Positions 6,666-14,900 are shown, counted from the first letter of the stretch. The stretch: DNA of 15,271 nucleotides from Betaproteobacteria bacterium HGW-Betaproteobacteria-8 (GCA_002842135.1 PHCD01000038.1:1-15271), one strand, 5' to 3'. The notes: a model not told the origin generated them from the sequence alone. Numbers and translations are program-made.

Positions 6666-8873
6666 ATGCAAAACACAAACCATCTGCTTAAATCCGAGAA
6701 TCCCATCTATATCCTGATGATCAGTATGCATGGCCTGATTCGAGGCAATGACATGGAACTGGGCCGCGATGCCGATACCGGCGGGCAGACCACTTATGTG
6801 GTGGAGCTGACAAAAGCACTGGCCAGGCATCACGAGGTAGAAAAAGTCGATCTGCTTACGCGCCTGATCGATGACCCGAATGTCAGTACCGATTATGCAC
6901 AGCCTGAGGAAGACCTGGGTGGCGGGGCAAGAATTGTCCGCATGCCCTGCGGCCCCAAGCGCTATTTGCGCAAGGAACTGCTGTGGCCACACCTGGATCA
7001 GGTAGTCGATAAATGCCTGCATTTTCTGCGGCAGCAGGGCCGCCTGCCTGACCTCATCCATACACACTACGCAGATGCGGGTTACGTAGGCCAGCAACTC
7101 TCGCTGCTGCTCGGCATTCCGCAAGTACACACAGGCCATTCACTGGGGCGCCCAAAACTTGACCGCATGCTGGCCAGCGGCCGCAAGCCGCAGGCATTGG
7201 AAAAACAGTTCAACTTCCAGCGCCGTATCAGCGCTGAAGAGGAAATCATCAAGAACGCATCGCTGATCGTCACCAGCACACAGCAGGAAATCGATCAGCA
7301 ATACGGTCTTTATTCCAATTTCAACCACTCGCGCTTTCGCGTCATCCCGCCCGGCACGGATACCTCCAGATTCTCGCCGCCCATGCGCAAGAAGATCGAG
7401 CACAGCGTGCATCACCTGGTAGACAAATTCCTGGCCGAGCCGGAAAAACCGCTCATCTTCTCCATCTGCCGCCCGGACGCAAGAAAAAACATCAAGGGCT
7501 TGGTAGAGGCCTTTGGCAAGAGCCCGGCCTTGCAGCAGGCGGCCAACCTGCTGATTGTGGCAGGCACCAGGGACGACGTCCGCGAACTGGAAGATTCGGA
7601 ACGGAAAGTCATGGCCGATCTGCTGTTTGATATCGATCGCTACGACCTGTGGGGCAAGGTCGCCTTGCCCAAGCACGTCTCGCAGGAAGATGTACCGGAA
7701 TTCTATCGATTGGCAGCCAGGCGCCGTGGTGTGTTCGTCAACCCGGCGTTCACCGAACCTTTCGGCCTGACCCTGATTGAGGCTGCAGCCAGCGGGCTAC
7801 CCTTCGTCGCACCTGATGACGGCGGGCCCAGGGACATCGTCAACAATTGCCGCAACGGCCTGGTGGTCGATACGCTGCAAAGCGGGGAAATCAGCAAGGC
7901 GCTGCTGCATATGCTGGAAGACCGGAAGCGCTGGCGGCAATGGGCGAATAACGGTATCGCCGGCGTCTGGCGACATTACAGCTGGACCGCTCACGTAGAG
8001 AAATACATGAAGGAAATCCGCCGCCTGTTGCGTCGCGACAAGAAGCGCCTGCGTCGCCAGCATGCCATCATCCAGAATAACGGGAAATCCTATATGCCGC
8101 TGGTCAAAACAGTTTTAATCAGCGACATCGACAACACCCTGCTTGGCGACAAACGCGCCCTGCAGAAACTGACCACCTGGCTCAAGGCTCACCGAACCAA
8201 GCTGGCTTTCGGCATCGCCACCGGGCGCATGATCGAAAGTGCGGTCGCCATCCTGAAAAAGAACCAGGTCAACATCCCGGACGTACTCATCACTTCCGTA
8301 GGGTCGGAAATCCACTATGGCGGCAAACTGACCCCCGACCTGGGCTGGGCTGCGCACATACGCCATCTGTGGCGCCGGGATGCCTTGGCCGAGGCAATGG
8401 CAAACTTTCCCGGCCTCAAGCTGCAGGCACCCGAGAACCAGCGTGAGTTCAAATTAAGCTACCTCGCCAAACCGGATGACATGCCGCCGCTCGCCGAACT
8501 CTACGAATATCTGCATGAGCTGAAACTGCATGCACAGCTGATCTATTCACATGAAGAGTTTCTCGATGTATTGCCGGTCAGGGCCTCCAAGGGCCATGCC
8601 ATCCGCTATCTGGCCTACAAGTGGGATCTGCCGCTGGAGAACTTCCTGGTAGCGGGCGACTCTGGCAATGACACGGAAATGCTGATCGGCGACACGCGGG
8701 CCGTGGTCGTCGGCAACCACAGCCCGGAACTCGCCGTATTACGCGATCAGGAGCAGATATACTTCGCACAGGGCCACTACGCCGCCGGCATCATTGAAGG
8801 GCTGCACCACTACGGCCTGGATATCAGTGCGAGCCCAATGGAAGTTGCAGAGGAGGAACTCAGCCATGTATGA
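6666..8873 (+). CDS. sps: bifunctional sucrose-phosphate synthase / sucrose-phosphate phosphatase
   Basis: A 735-aa two-domain enzyme. The GT4 glycosyltransferase part (about residues 15-460) begins with MHGLIRGNDMELGRDADTGG, the sugar-acceptor loop region of SPS, and carries the E-x7-E motif EPFGLTLIE (Glu364 and Glu372). It should make sucrose-6-phosphate from UDP-glucose and fructose-6-P. The C-terminal HAD phosphatase part (about 480-715) keeps its catalytic set: DIDNT (Asp487, Asp489), the Thr in GIATGR, Lys642 and GDSGND (664-669). It could therefore hydrolyse sucrose-6-P itself. In the cyanobacterium Synechocystis the equivalent domain is reported as degenerate and a separate SPP is needed. 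The ATG at 6666 fits the family N-terminus although the nearest Shine-Dalgarno (AAGGAG, 6642-6647) is 18 nt away, suggesting coupling to the fructokinase. The 3' end overlaps the amylosucrase start by 8 bp. Confidence 0.94.
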   Translation: MQNTNHLLKSENPIYILMISMHGLIRGNDMELGRDADTGGQTTYVVELTKALARHHEVEKVDLLTRLIDDPNVSTDYAQPEEDLGGGARIVRMPCGPKRYLRKELLWPHLDQVVDKCLHFLRQQGRLPDLIHTHYADAGYVGQQLSLLLGIPQVHTGHSLGRPKLDRMLASGRKPQALEKQFNFQRRISAEEEIIKNASLIVTSTQQEIDQQYGLYSNFNHSRFRVIPPGTDTSRFSPPMRKKIEHSVHHLVDKFLAEPEKPLIFSICRPDARKNIKGLVEAFGKSPALQQAANLLIVAGTRDDVRELEDSERKVMADLLFDIDRYDLWGKVALPKHVSQEDVPEFYRLAARRRGVFVNPAFTEPFGLTLIEAAASGLPFVAPDDGGPRDIVNNCRNGLVVDTLQSGEISKALLHMLEDRKRWRQWANNGIAGVWRHYSWTAHVEKYMKEIRRLLRRDKKRLRRQHAIIQNNGKSYMPLVKTVLISDIDNTLLGDKRALQKLTTWLKAHRTKLAFGIATGRMIESAVAILKKNQVNIPDVLITSVGSEIHYGGKLTPDLGWAAHIRHLWRRDALAEAMANFPGLKLQAPENQREFKLSYLAKPDDMPPLAELYEYLHELKLHAQLIYSHEEFLDVLPVRASKGHAIRYLAYKWDLPLENFLVAGDSGNDTEMLIGDTRAVVVGNHSPELAVLRDQEQIYFAQGHYAAGIIEGLHHYGLDISASPMEVAEEELSHV

Positions 8874-10818
8874 ACAGGTTTCTCATTCCTTGCTCAATGA
8901 CATACTCATCAAGCTCGAACACGACATCAAAGAAAAGAATCTGCAGCATTTCTACATCCGGCTGGGAGCAAATTTCTACGCTATCTATTCGCTCTTCCAC
9001 CAGCTCTATGGCCACCGCCCGGACTTCAAGCAGCAGGTGCATCAACTGGTCAGCACCATGACCTGTTCCTATATCAAGCGGTCGCAACAATTGCGTAAGC
9101 TGGACCTGGCCCGCGAGAAAGACCACAACTGGTTTCTCAGCCAGAAATGGGTAGGCTATGCGCTTTACTGCAGGGAATTTGCCGGCAACCTGCCTGGCCT
9201 GCAGAAGAGGCTGGGCTACCTGCAGGACCTTGGCATCAACATGCTGCACGTAATGCCGATCCTGGATTGCCCGAAAGGCAAGAGTGACGGCGGCTATGCC
9301 GTGCGTGATTTCAGGAAAATCAATCCCGAAATCGGCACCCTCAAAGAACTGGACGATCTCATCAGGAACATGAAGAAGCGCGGCATGCTGCTGGCACTGG
9401 ACGTTGTCGCCAACCACACTTCCAACGAGCATGAATGGGCCCTCAAGGCGCGCGCCGGCGACAAGACCTATCAGGACTATTACCACGTGTTCGATAACCG
9501 CGAGACGCCGGACATGTATGAAGAAACCATGCCCGAAGTCTTCCCCGAAACCTCACCCGGCAATTTCACCTGGGATGAAGAGATGGGCAAATGGGTGATG
9601 ACAGTTTTCAATGATTTCCAGTGGGATCTCAACTACAAAAACCCGGCCGTCCTCATCGAGATGGTCGATATCATCCTGTTCTGGGCCAATCGAGGTGTCG
9701 ATATCGTTCGCCTCGATGCGGTAGCGTTTCTCTGGAAAAAAATCGGCAGCACATGCCAGAACGAACGTGAAGCCCATCTCATCCTGCAACTGATGAAAGA
9801 CTGCTGCCAGGTCTCGGCACCCGGCGTGCTGTTTATTGCAGAGGCCATCGTGGCGCCGATAGAAGTCATCAAGTATTTTGGTGAAGACGCCATTAACGCC
9901 AAGGAATGCGAAATCGCCTATAACGCCACATTCATGGCGCTGTTATGGGATGCTGTCGCAACCAAGAAAGCAACCCTGCTCAACCTGGGCATCAGGAGCA
10001 TTCCAGACAAACTGGAACGCGCGACCTGGCTCAACTATGTGCGCTGCCACGACGATATCGGCTTGGGCTTTGATGATAACGACATCCGCCTGGCTGGCTA
10101 CGAGCCCAAACTGCACCGCAAATTCCTGGTCGATTACTACACCGGACATCACAAGGCTTCACCCGCCAGGGGGATTGCCTTCGGCATCAACAAGAAGAAT
10201 GGCGATGCCAGAATCGCTGGCTCACTCGCCTCACTGGCAGGGCTTGAATCCGCCATTGAGAACAATGACCCGCTTGCCATACAGGAGGCCATCGATACCA
10301 TCCTGCTGTTGCACAGCATGATTCTTGCCTTTGGTGGTATCCCGCTGCTGTATTACGGCGATGCCATCGGCACCCTGAACGACATTTCCTATCTGGAAGA
10401 TGAACACAAGCAACACGACAGCCGCTGGACTCACAGACCAAAATTGAACTGGAATAAGGCCGCCCGGAGGAATACGCACGGCACAATCGAGTACAAGATA
10501 TTCAACGCCCTGAAGAAAATGATCGCCGTCCGCAAGGAAATCTCCGCCTTTGCCGACCATAACAATCGTGAGCTGCTGGAAGTGGACAATCCGCATCTCT
10601 TTGTCTTTTCACGCTTCGACTTCATCAACACGCAATCTCGCGTACTGGTCATCGGCAATTTCGACAATCGCCCACAAAGCCTGGATATCTCCGGCCTGTG
10701 CACAAAGGGCTTTTTTCAGCACGGACAGGTCATGGACCTCTACAGCGGCAATGCCATCAGCATCGACTGCCAACAGCTGGAAATTCCCCCACTCGGCTTC
10801 TACTGGCTGCAAACCTGA
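8866..10818 (+). CDS. ams: amylosucrase (GH13)
   Basis: A 650-aa GH13 enzyme, close to the length of Neisseria polysaccharea amylosucrase. It transfers glucose from sucrose to an alpha-1,4-glucan, releasing fructose. After a helical N-terminal domain (about residues 1-90), the barrel begins around residue 95. Seen directly: DGGYAVRDF, DVVANHTSNEHEW, nucleophile Asp284 in DIVRLDAV, acid/base Glu326 in FIAEAIV, transition-state stabiliser Asp396 in RCHDD, and DSRWTHRP near the C-terminus, which is typical of amylosucrases rather than sucrose hydrolases or phosphorylases. The protein should be cytosolic, since no signal peptide is seen. The ATG at 8866 follows a strong AGGAGG (8851-8856) inside the end of sps; an in-frame upstream start at 8794 would overlap sps much more and was rejected. 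The 8-bp overlap with sps suggests translational coupling. Confidence 0.95.
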   Translation: MYEQVSHSLLNDILIKLEHDIKEKNLQHFYIRLGANFYAIYSLFHQLYGHRPDFKQQVHQLVSTMTCSYIKRSQQLRKLDLAREKDHNWFLSQKWVGYALYCREFAGNLPGLQKRLGYLQDLGINMLHVMPILDCPKGKSDGGYAVRDFRKINPEIGTLKELDDLIRNMKKRGMLLALDVVANHTSNEHEWALKARAGDKTYQDYYHVFDNRETPDMYEETMPEVFPETSPGNFTWDEEMGKWVMTVFNDFQWDLNYKNPAVLIEMVDIILFWANRGVDIVRLDAVAFLWKKIGSTCQNEREAHLILQLMKDCCQVSAPGVLFIAEAIVAPIEVIKYFGEDAINAKECEIAYNATFMALLWDAVATKKATLLNLGIRSIPDKLERATWLNYVRCHDDIGLGFDDNDIRLAGYEPKLHRKFLVDYYTGHHKASPARGIAFGINKKNGDARIAGSLASLAGLESAIENNDPLAIQEAIDTILLLHSMILAFGGIPLLYYGDAIGTLNDISYLEDEHKQHDSRWTHRPKLNWNKAARRNTHGTIEYKIFNALKKMIAVRKEISAFADHNNRELLEVDNPHLFVFSRFDFINTQSRVLVIGNFDNRPQSLDISGLCTKGFFQHGQVMDLYSGNAISIDCQQLEIPPLGFYWLQT

Positions 10819-10868
10819 GTCTGCAAAGCAAGCCAGCCGGTTTAGTTACAAATGCAACAGGAGAATAC

Positions 10869-11801
10869 ATGGAAAATTTACTCGCCATATTCGGTCTGAG
10901 TGACCCACAGGCATTATGGGAATTGAGCAAAACCATGCTGCGGATCCTGCTCATTATCCTGGTCGCGGCCATCCTCATGAAGATCAGCAGCAAGCTGATT
11001 ATCAAAATGAAACTACATCTGAAGAACCGCGCCTCCGAAGATGCCGAAGAAGTGAAGCGCATCGACACCGTAGCCCGGGTATTTCGCTACATCGCCACGA
11101 TTGTCATCGCCATCATCGCCATCGTGGAAGTGCTGCATCAGCTCGGCATCTCCATCGCCCCTATACTGGCGGCCGCTGGCGTGGTCGGTGTCGCCGTCGG
11201 TTTCGGCGCTCAAAGCCTGATCAAGGATTACTTCAACGGATTTTTCATACTGCTGGAAAACCAGATCCGTCAGGGCGACGTGGTGGAGGCTGGCGGCAAG
11301 GGAGGCTTTGTCGAGGAAGTCACGCTGCGCTACATCAAAATGCGTGACTACGACGGCAACGTGCACTATGTTCCCAATGGTGGCATTACCACGGTCACCA
11401 ACATGAGCCGTGGTTTCGCCTATTCGGTCATCGATATTGACGTGGCTTACCGTGAGAACGTCGATGAAGTGATGCAAATCATGCAAGCGGTAGGCGAAGA
11501 CCTGCGTACCGACGACAATTTCCAGTTCAAGATCCTGGATAACATGGAAATGGCAGGAGTCGACAAACTGGGCAACTCCGCGGTAACTATCCGCTGTCGT
11601 TTTAAAGTCCTGCCGCTGGAACAATGGGGCATCAGACGGGAATTCTTCAAGCGGGTGAAAGCTGTGTTCGACCAGCGTGGCATCGAGATTCCCTATCCGC
11701 ACCTGACCATCTACCCAGGCCAGGACAAGAATGGTTCAGCGCCTGCCCTTAACATTACCGGGGTTGAAAAACCACAAGTCAGTCACCCGGCTACAGGCTG
11801 A
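10869..11801 (+). CDS. MscS-type small-conductance mechanosensitive channel
   Basis: A 310-aa inner-membrane channel. Three hydrophobic helices are visible at about residues 20-40, 72-92 and 96-113. The pore-lining helix has the Ala/Gly pattern AAAGVVGVAVGFGAQSLIKDYFNGF that defines MscS, followed by the beta domain (QGDVVEAGG, about 135-143) and a cytosolic vestibule domain ending near PYPHLTIY. Family role: the channel opens under membrane tension and lets small solutes out during hypo-osmotic shock. ATG 10869 was chosen because AGGAG (10859-10863) is 5 nt upstream; the upstream in-frame start at 10698 lies inside ams. It is 50 bp after ams with no terminator, so likely in the same transcript, which makes sucrose release a plausible role. 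It converges with the diguanylate cyclase gene, 31 bp away, with no visible terminator. Confidence 0.92.
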   Translation: MENLLAIFGLSDPQALWELSKTMLRILLIILVAAILMKISSKLIIKMKLHLKNRASEDAEEVKRIDTVARVFRYIATIVIAIIAIVEVLHQLGISIAPILAAAGVVGVAVGFGAQSLIKDYFNGFFILLENQIRQGDVVEAGGKGGFVEEVTLRYIKMRDYDGNVHYVPNGGITTVTNMSRGFAYSVIDIDVAYRENVDEVMQIMQAVGEDLRTDDNFQFKILDNMEMAGVDKLGNSAVTIRCRFKVLPLEQWGIRREFFKRVKAVFDQRGIEIPYPHLTIYPGQDKNGSAPALNITGVEKPQVSHPATG

Positions 11802-11832
11802 ACACTATGCGCCACTGATCAACGCCCACGTT

Positions 11833-13278
11833 TTACTTGGTTAAAGTCGGGTCATACATGACCCAGCAATTCTTGCCCTTGTCTTTCGCCTCATACATAG
11901 CACTGTCAGCGTGGCTAAGCAGGCTATCGGCATCCTTGCCATGTGCCGGAAAAATCGCGACGCCGATACTGCTGGAAACACTGGCTCGCTTCTTACCCAG
12001 CGCAAAAGGCTGATTAAGCGCCTGCAGTATCTTGTTAGCCACCCCATCAACTGCCAACGCATTCTCCAGATTGCTCAGCACTATCGTGAATTCATCCCCG
12101 CCAAGCCTGGCCGAGATATCAGATTCACGTATACAAGCTTCCAGCCTCTGGCTGACCTGTATCAACAGTTCATCGCCTGCCTTGTGACCAAACTCATCAT
12201 TCACTTCCTTGAAGCCGTCGAGGTCAATGAACATCACGGCAAAGGTCTGTTTGGCGCGTGCCGCACGCTTGACCTCTGCCGACAATCGGTCAAAAAACAT
12301 CCTTCTGTTCGGTAATGCCGTCAACGTATCGAAGTTGGCCTGCCGCCAGATCAGTTCCTCAGACTCCTTGCGCTGCGTGATATCGGAATGCGTGCCCACC
12401 ATCCTGCGCGGATTCCCTGCATTATCCCGTTCAACGACCAGCCCCCTGGTTAATACCCAGAACCAACTGCCGTCCTTGCGCTGAACACGGTACTCCATTC
12501 TGAAGCTATCGGATTTCCCATCAAGGTGATTTTGCAGTTGCCCCAATAACTCAGCGATATCTTCAGGATGAACGATAGCCCGCCATGATTCATAATGATT
12601 CGGAAACTCATAGTCCTCATAGCCCAGCATCTCTTTCCAGCGCCGGCTGAAAAACATCTCATCCGTACCGACTTTCCAATCCCAGACCCCATCACCAGAA
12701 CCTTCCAGGGCAAACTTCCAGCGCTGTTCGCTATCCCGCATCGTTTTGTAGACACGATCCAGCTCATCAAGCAACTGTTTGAGCCAGTTACGCTCATGGC
12801 GCAACTCAAGCAGCTTCATCACCTGGTTGGCGAGTATCTTGAGAATGGCGAGCTCATCGCCCAGAAACGTTCGCGGCACTTTGTCCATGATGCAGAAGGT
12901 GCCGATTGCCAGGTTTTCGGAATTGCGCAAAGGCACACCGGCATAAAAGCGCACATTCGGCGCATTCAGGACCAAAGGGTTATTTGAAAAACGCCGGTCT
13001 TTCTTTGCGTCCTCAACTATCAGCGGATCGTTCAGTTCAATCGCATGCGTGCAAAACGAAATGCCACGAGGCGTTTCCCTGACATCCAGGCCTTTCGCCG
13101 CTTTAAACCATTGCCTGTGGGCATCCAGGATGGTGACCGTAGAAATCGGCACCTTGAATATCATGGAGGCCAGTTTTACGATTTCATCAAAATCGCTTTC
13201 CTGCGGCGTGTCCAGAATGCCGAGCGCCTTCACCGCCTCCAGGCGTTTTGCCTCTTGCTTATTCCAGTGGTCGCTCAT
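11833..13278 (-). CDS. GAF-PAS-GGDEF diguanylate cyclase
   Basis: A 481-aa cytosolic signalling protein with no membrane segment. An N-terminal GAF domain (about residues 22-160; PRGISFCTHAI and YAGVPLRN are typical) is followed by a short coiled linker, a PAS/PAC sensor (about 182-305, with WDWKVGTDEMFFS and the PAC end THSDITQRK) and a GGDEF domain (about 315-475). The active motif is intact, GGDEF at 393-397, and an inhibitory I-site RESD lies at 384-387, exactly five residues upstream. It should make cyclic di-GMP from GTP with product inhibition. No EAL domain is present. The GAF type occurs in many environmental sensors; its ligand cannot be told. The ATG at 13278 is 159 bp downstream of yaeQ; that gap holds a phased CTTAA array, so the gene may have its own promoter. 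Confidence 0.93.
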   Translation of the reverse strand: MSDHWNKQEAKRLEAVKALGILDTPQESDFDEIVKLASMIFKVPISTVTILDAHRQWFKAAKGLDVRETPRGISFCTHAIELNDPLIVEDAKKDRRFSNNPLVLNAPNVRFYAGVPLRNSENLAIGTFCIMDKVPRTFLGDELAILKILANQVMKLLELRHERNWLKQLLDELDRVYKTMRDSEQRWKFALEGSGDGVWDWKVGTDEMFFSRRWKEMLGYEDYEFPNHYESWRAIVHPEDIAELLGQLQNHLDGKSDSFRMEYRVQRKDGSWFWVLTRGLVVERDNAGNPRRMVGTHSDITQRKESEELIWRQANFDTLTALPNRRMFFDRLSAEVKRAARAKQTFAVMFIDLDGFKEVNDEFGHKAGDELLIQVSQRLEACIRESDISARLGGDEFTIVLSNLENALAVDGVANKILQALNQPFALGKKRASVSSSIGVAIFPAHGKDADSLLSHADSAMYEAKDKGKNCWVMYDPTLTK

Positions 13279-13304
13279 CGTTCAGGCCTTGGTTAGGTTA
13301 TCTG

Positions 13305-13360
13305 CTTAAACAGATATTTCTACGCTTAAGACTATCTTCCGAAACTTAAGTTGAGCTTAA
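13305..13360. promoter_or_regulatory. phased CTTAA motif array upstream of the diguanylate cyclase gene
   Basis: CTTAA occurs at 13305, 13325, 13345 and 13356, i.e. with steps of 20, 20 and 11 bp, close to whole DNA helix turns. The third copy is the centre of a perfect palindrome AACTTAAGTT (13343-13352) and the second is CTTAAG. The first lies in a small hairpin, TATCTG-CTTAAA-CAGATA (13300-13317). The layout suggests binding sites on one DNA face, but this is inferred. Confidence 0.4.
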
Positions 13361-13437
13361 TTTTGATGCACGGGTAATTTGATGCCTTGGTAAACAGCAC
13401 CTTATCTGGCAGGTTTGCTTTGCAAAAACTTTGAATC

Positions 13438-13986
13438 TCAGCTGGTTGCGGATTTAAGTACTTCCCGCTCCACCTGCACACTGGCATTGCCATTGCTTAG
13501 CCAGAGCTGACCGTCCTGTATCGTGCACTGCAGGGTCATTGTGCGTTGCGCCAACCCGGCCAGTGCCGCCGTACTCTCCACGGGCAGATTGATTACCGTC
13601 AGATTCTTCTGTCGCTCAAACTGTGATTTATTCTGTGCAAACCACATCTCGGCTGTACGGCCGCCATAGCAATAAACAATCACCTGGTTCGCCCGGCCGC
13701 AGGCTTTGCGAATCAAGCGCTCATCTGGGATACCGACATCGATCCACAACTCAATCGCCCCGGTTAAATCCCGTCGCCATAAATCCGCCTCTTCATCATC
13801 CGTCATGCCCTGCGCAAATTCCAGATACTCGTCGGCATGCAGGGCAAAAGCCAGCAAACGCACCAGTAAACGCTCATCGGTCTCGGAGGGGTGCTGCGCC
13901 ATCGTCAGTGCATGGTCCTGATAATAATGCCGCTCCATATCCGCAATCTGCAGATTGGCCTTGAAAACAGTTGCCTTAATTGCCAT
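13438..13986 (-). CDS. yaeQ: YaeQ family protein
   Basis: A 182-aa cytosolic protein with the full YaeQ pattern: SETDERLLVRLLAFAL (about residues 34-49), DEEADLWRRDLTGAIELWIDVG (split around 63-85, with PDERLIRKACGRA after it) and VIVYCYGG (about 102-109). Length agrees with the family. YaeQ has a fold related to PD-(D/E)XK nucleases; a link to transcription elongation (RfaH suppression) was claimed for E. coli but its role remains unclear. The ATG at 13986 lies only 14 bp after the small coiled-coil gene, so the two are probably co-transcribed. The final Thr-Ser end is followed by a gap without a clear terminator. Confidence 0.92.
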   Translation of the reverse strand: MAIKATVFKANLQIADMERHYYQDHALTMAQHPSETDERLLVRLLAFALHADEYLEFAQGMTDDEEADLWRRDLTGAIELWIDVGIPDERLIRKACGRANQVIVYCYGGRTAEMWFAQNKSQFERQKNLTVINLPVESTAALAGLAQRTMTLQCTIQDGQLWLSNGNASVQVEREVLKSATS

Positions 13987-14000
13987 AAATTCTTTCTTTA

Positions 14001-14195
14001 TTATTTGCTCAAGGCTTCAATCGCCTTCCGGTCCTTCGCTTGCGCCCGTTTCAATTTATCAATCTCGGTAACCATTTCCTCCAGCAGAGCAAGCGCCGCC
14101 AGCAGTGAGACCTCAGCCGCTTCAGCCTTGTGAAACATCGAAGCTTCTTTCAACGCCTTTAGTGATGTGCGTAGTTCAACAAGTCTGGTTTTCAT
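14001..14195 (-). CDS. small helical, possibly coiled-coil protein of unknown function
   Basis: A 64-aa protein rich in Ala, Leu, Glu and Lys, with no Gly or Pro, so it is predicted to be almost entirely helical. Heptad-like spacing of Leu/Ile is visible in the C-terminal half (LLEEMVTEIDKLKRAQAK). I do not recognise a family. It is taken as real because AAGGAA lies just upstream of its ATG (complement of about 14200-14205), it is directly followed by yaeQ after 14 bp on the same strand, and its composition is protein-like. A partner role with YaeQ is possible but unsupported beyond proximity. Confidence 0.65.
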   Translation of the reverse strand: MKTRLVELRTSLKALKEASMFHKAEAAEVSLLAALALLEEMVTEIDKLKRAQAKDRKAIEALSK

Positions 14196-14320
14196 AGTTC
14201 CTTATCCTATTCCCTTGTCAGTAATGCCCTTGATTTATCGGCAGTAGTTTCAATCGCCGCCAACAGTTTCTTTTTAATTAGCAACCGCCAGAATCACTTG
14301 TGACTCAAGAACCTTCCTGG

Positions 14321-14638
14321 TCACTCATCCCCGGTCATGCCAAATTCGATGGGCGACTTGGTATAAAAGATATCCACTTCCTGCTCCCGCAGGCGCTGAA
14401 ACAAGCGTTCGATATCCGCCTGGTTGAGCGCCATTATGACCATGACAGGCTGATCGGCCAGTTCAAAGAAGCGTGCCGAATGCATCTTTCCGTCGTGGCC
14501 AAAGCCCTGGGACGCAGCAATCAGCGTGGTGCCGGACAAGCCCAGCCTGCGCGCCTCCTGCAACAGCCACTCGCCCTGTGGCAAACCGCCGTGATGGCGA
14601 TCCTGCTGAGTGAAAAACGTCAATTGATAACCTTGCAT
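14321..14638 (-). CDS. DUF190 family PII-like protein
   Basis: A 105-aa protein that resembles the DUF190 family: MQGYQLTFFTQQDRHHGG at the start, a central GLSGTTLIAASQGFGHDGKMHSARFFELADQPVMV stretch (split around residues 33-68), and a C-terminal VDIFYTKSPIEFG. DUF190 proteins have a ferredoxin-like fold related to PII signalling proteins; their ligands are mostly unknown. The protein should be cytosolic and probably trimeric, by family analogy. The ATG at 14638 was chosen because AGGAG (complement of 14645-14649) is 6 nt upstream; two further in-frame starts upstream, at 14644 and 14662, either overlap that site or precede it. It lies 125 bp upstream of the 64-aa gene on the same strand. 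No CrcB, transporter or carboxylase gene, which some DUF190 genes accompany, is adjacent. Confidence 0.82.
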   Translation of the reverse strand: MQGYQLTFFTQQDRHHGGLPQGEWLLQEARRLGLSGTTLIAASQGFGHDGKMHSARFFELADQPVMVIMALNQADIERLFQRLREQEVDIFYTKSPIEFGMTGDE

Positions 14639-14900
14639 CCTCATCTCCTGATCTTTCGCCAATCCTATGCCCTGATTTTAACGGAAGTCCTGGTGTAGCG
14701 CATTGATATTAAGGGAAAACAGCCTCGTGTAGCCCATGCAAAACATATGGGCTGAAATAGATAAGCTTATCGGCGTGAATGCCCGGCTTTCACGTTGCGC
14801 ATGTAACTAAAAATTGAAAGGCAGGGAACTGGCATCATGACCAGACAGTGTGGCGAGCCTGCTCACCCCGCATCCCACAGGTTCGCTACAAATGATAAGC
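14639..14900. other. intergenic region between ssrA and the DUF190 gene
   Basis: No coding region is supported. It holds the palindromes at 14731-14771 and presumably the promoter of the DUF190 gene. I see no clear -35/-10 pair; TTAAAAT on the minus strand near 14680 is the only AT-rich -10-like run. Confidence 0.4.
14731..14771. repeat. hairpin plus 12-bp perfect palindrome between ssrA and the DUF190 gene
   Basis: AGCCCAT (14731-14737) pairs with ATGGGCT (14747-14753) across a 9-nt loop. Seven bases later comes the perfect palindrome GATAAGCTTATC (14760-14771). Neither is followed by a T-run on either strand, so a terminator is unlikely; an operator upstream of the DUF190 gene is possible. 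Confidence 0.45.

Noticed and set aside
8794..8865. Longer N-terminus for amylosucrase
   Set aside because: It would lie wholly within sps in another frame, while a strong AGGAGG directly precedes ATG 8866.
10698..10868. Longer N-terminus for the MscS channel
   Set aside because: It lies mostly inside the amylosucrase gene, and ATG 10869 has a well-spaced AGGAG.
11013..11702. Long antisense open frame (229 aa) opposite mscS, and similar ones opposite sps, ams and the lipoprotein gene (6468-7139, 8860-9486, 1755-2204)
   Set aside because: All mirror the codon structure of well-identified genes on the plus strand, lack domain motifs and have odd composition rich in His, Val and Gln.
13300..13317. 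Hairpin TATCTG...CAGATA as a terminator after yaeQ
   Set aside because: It has a short AT-rich stem and no T-run on the minus strand; it sits nearer the diguanylate cyclase start and is better seen as part of the CTTAA array.
13413..13425. TTTGC-TTT-GCAAA inverted repeat just after yaeQ as a terminator
   Set aside because: A 5-bp stem with a 3-nt loop and no following U-tract is too weak.
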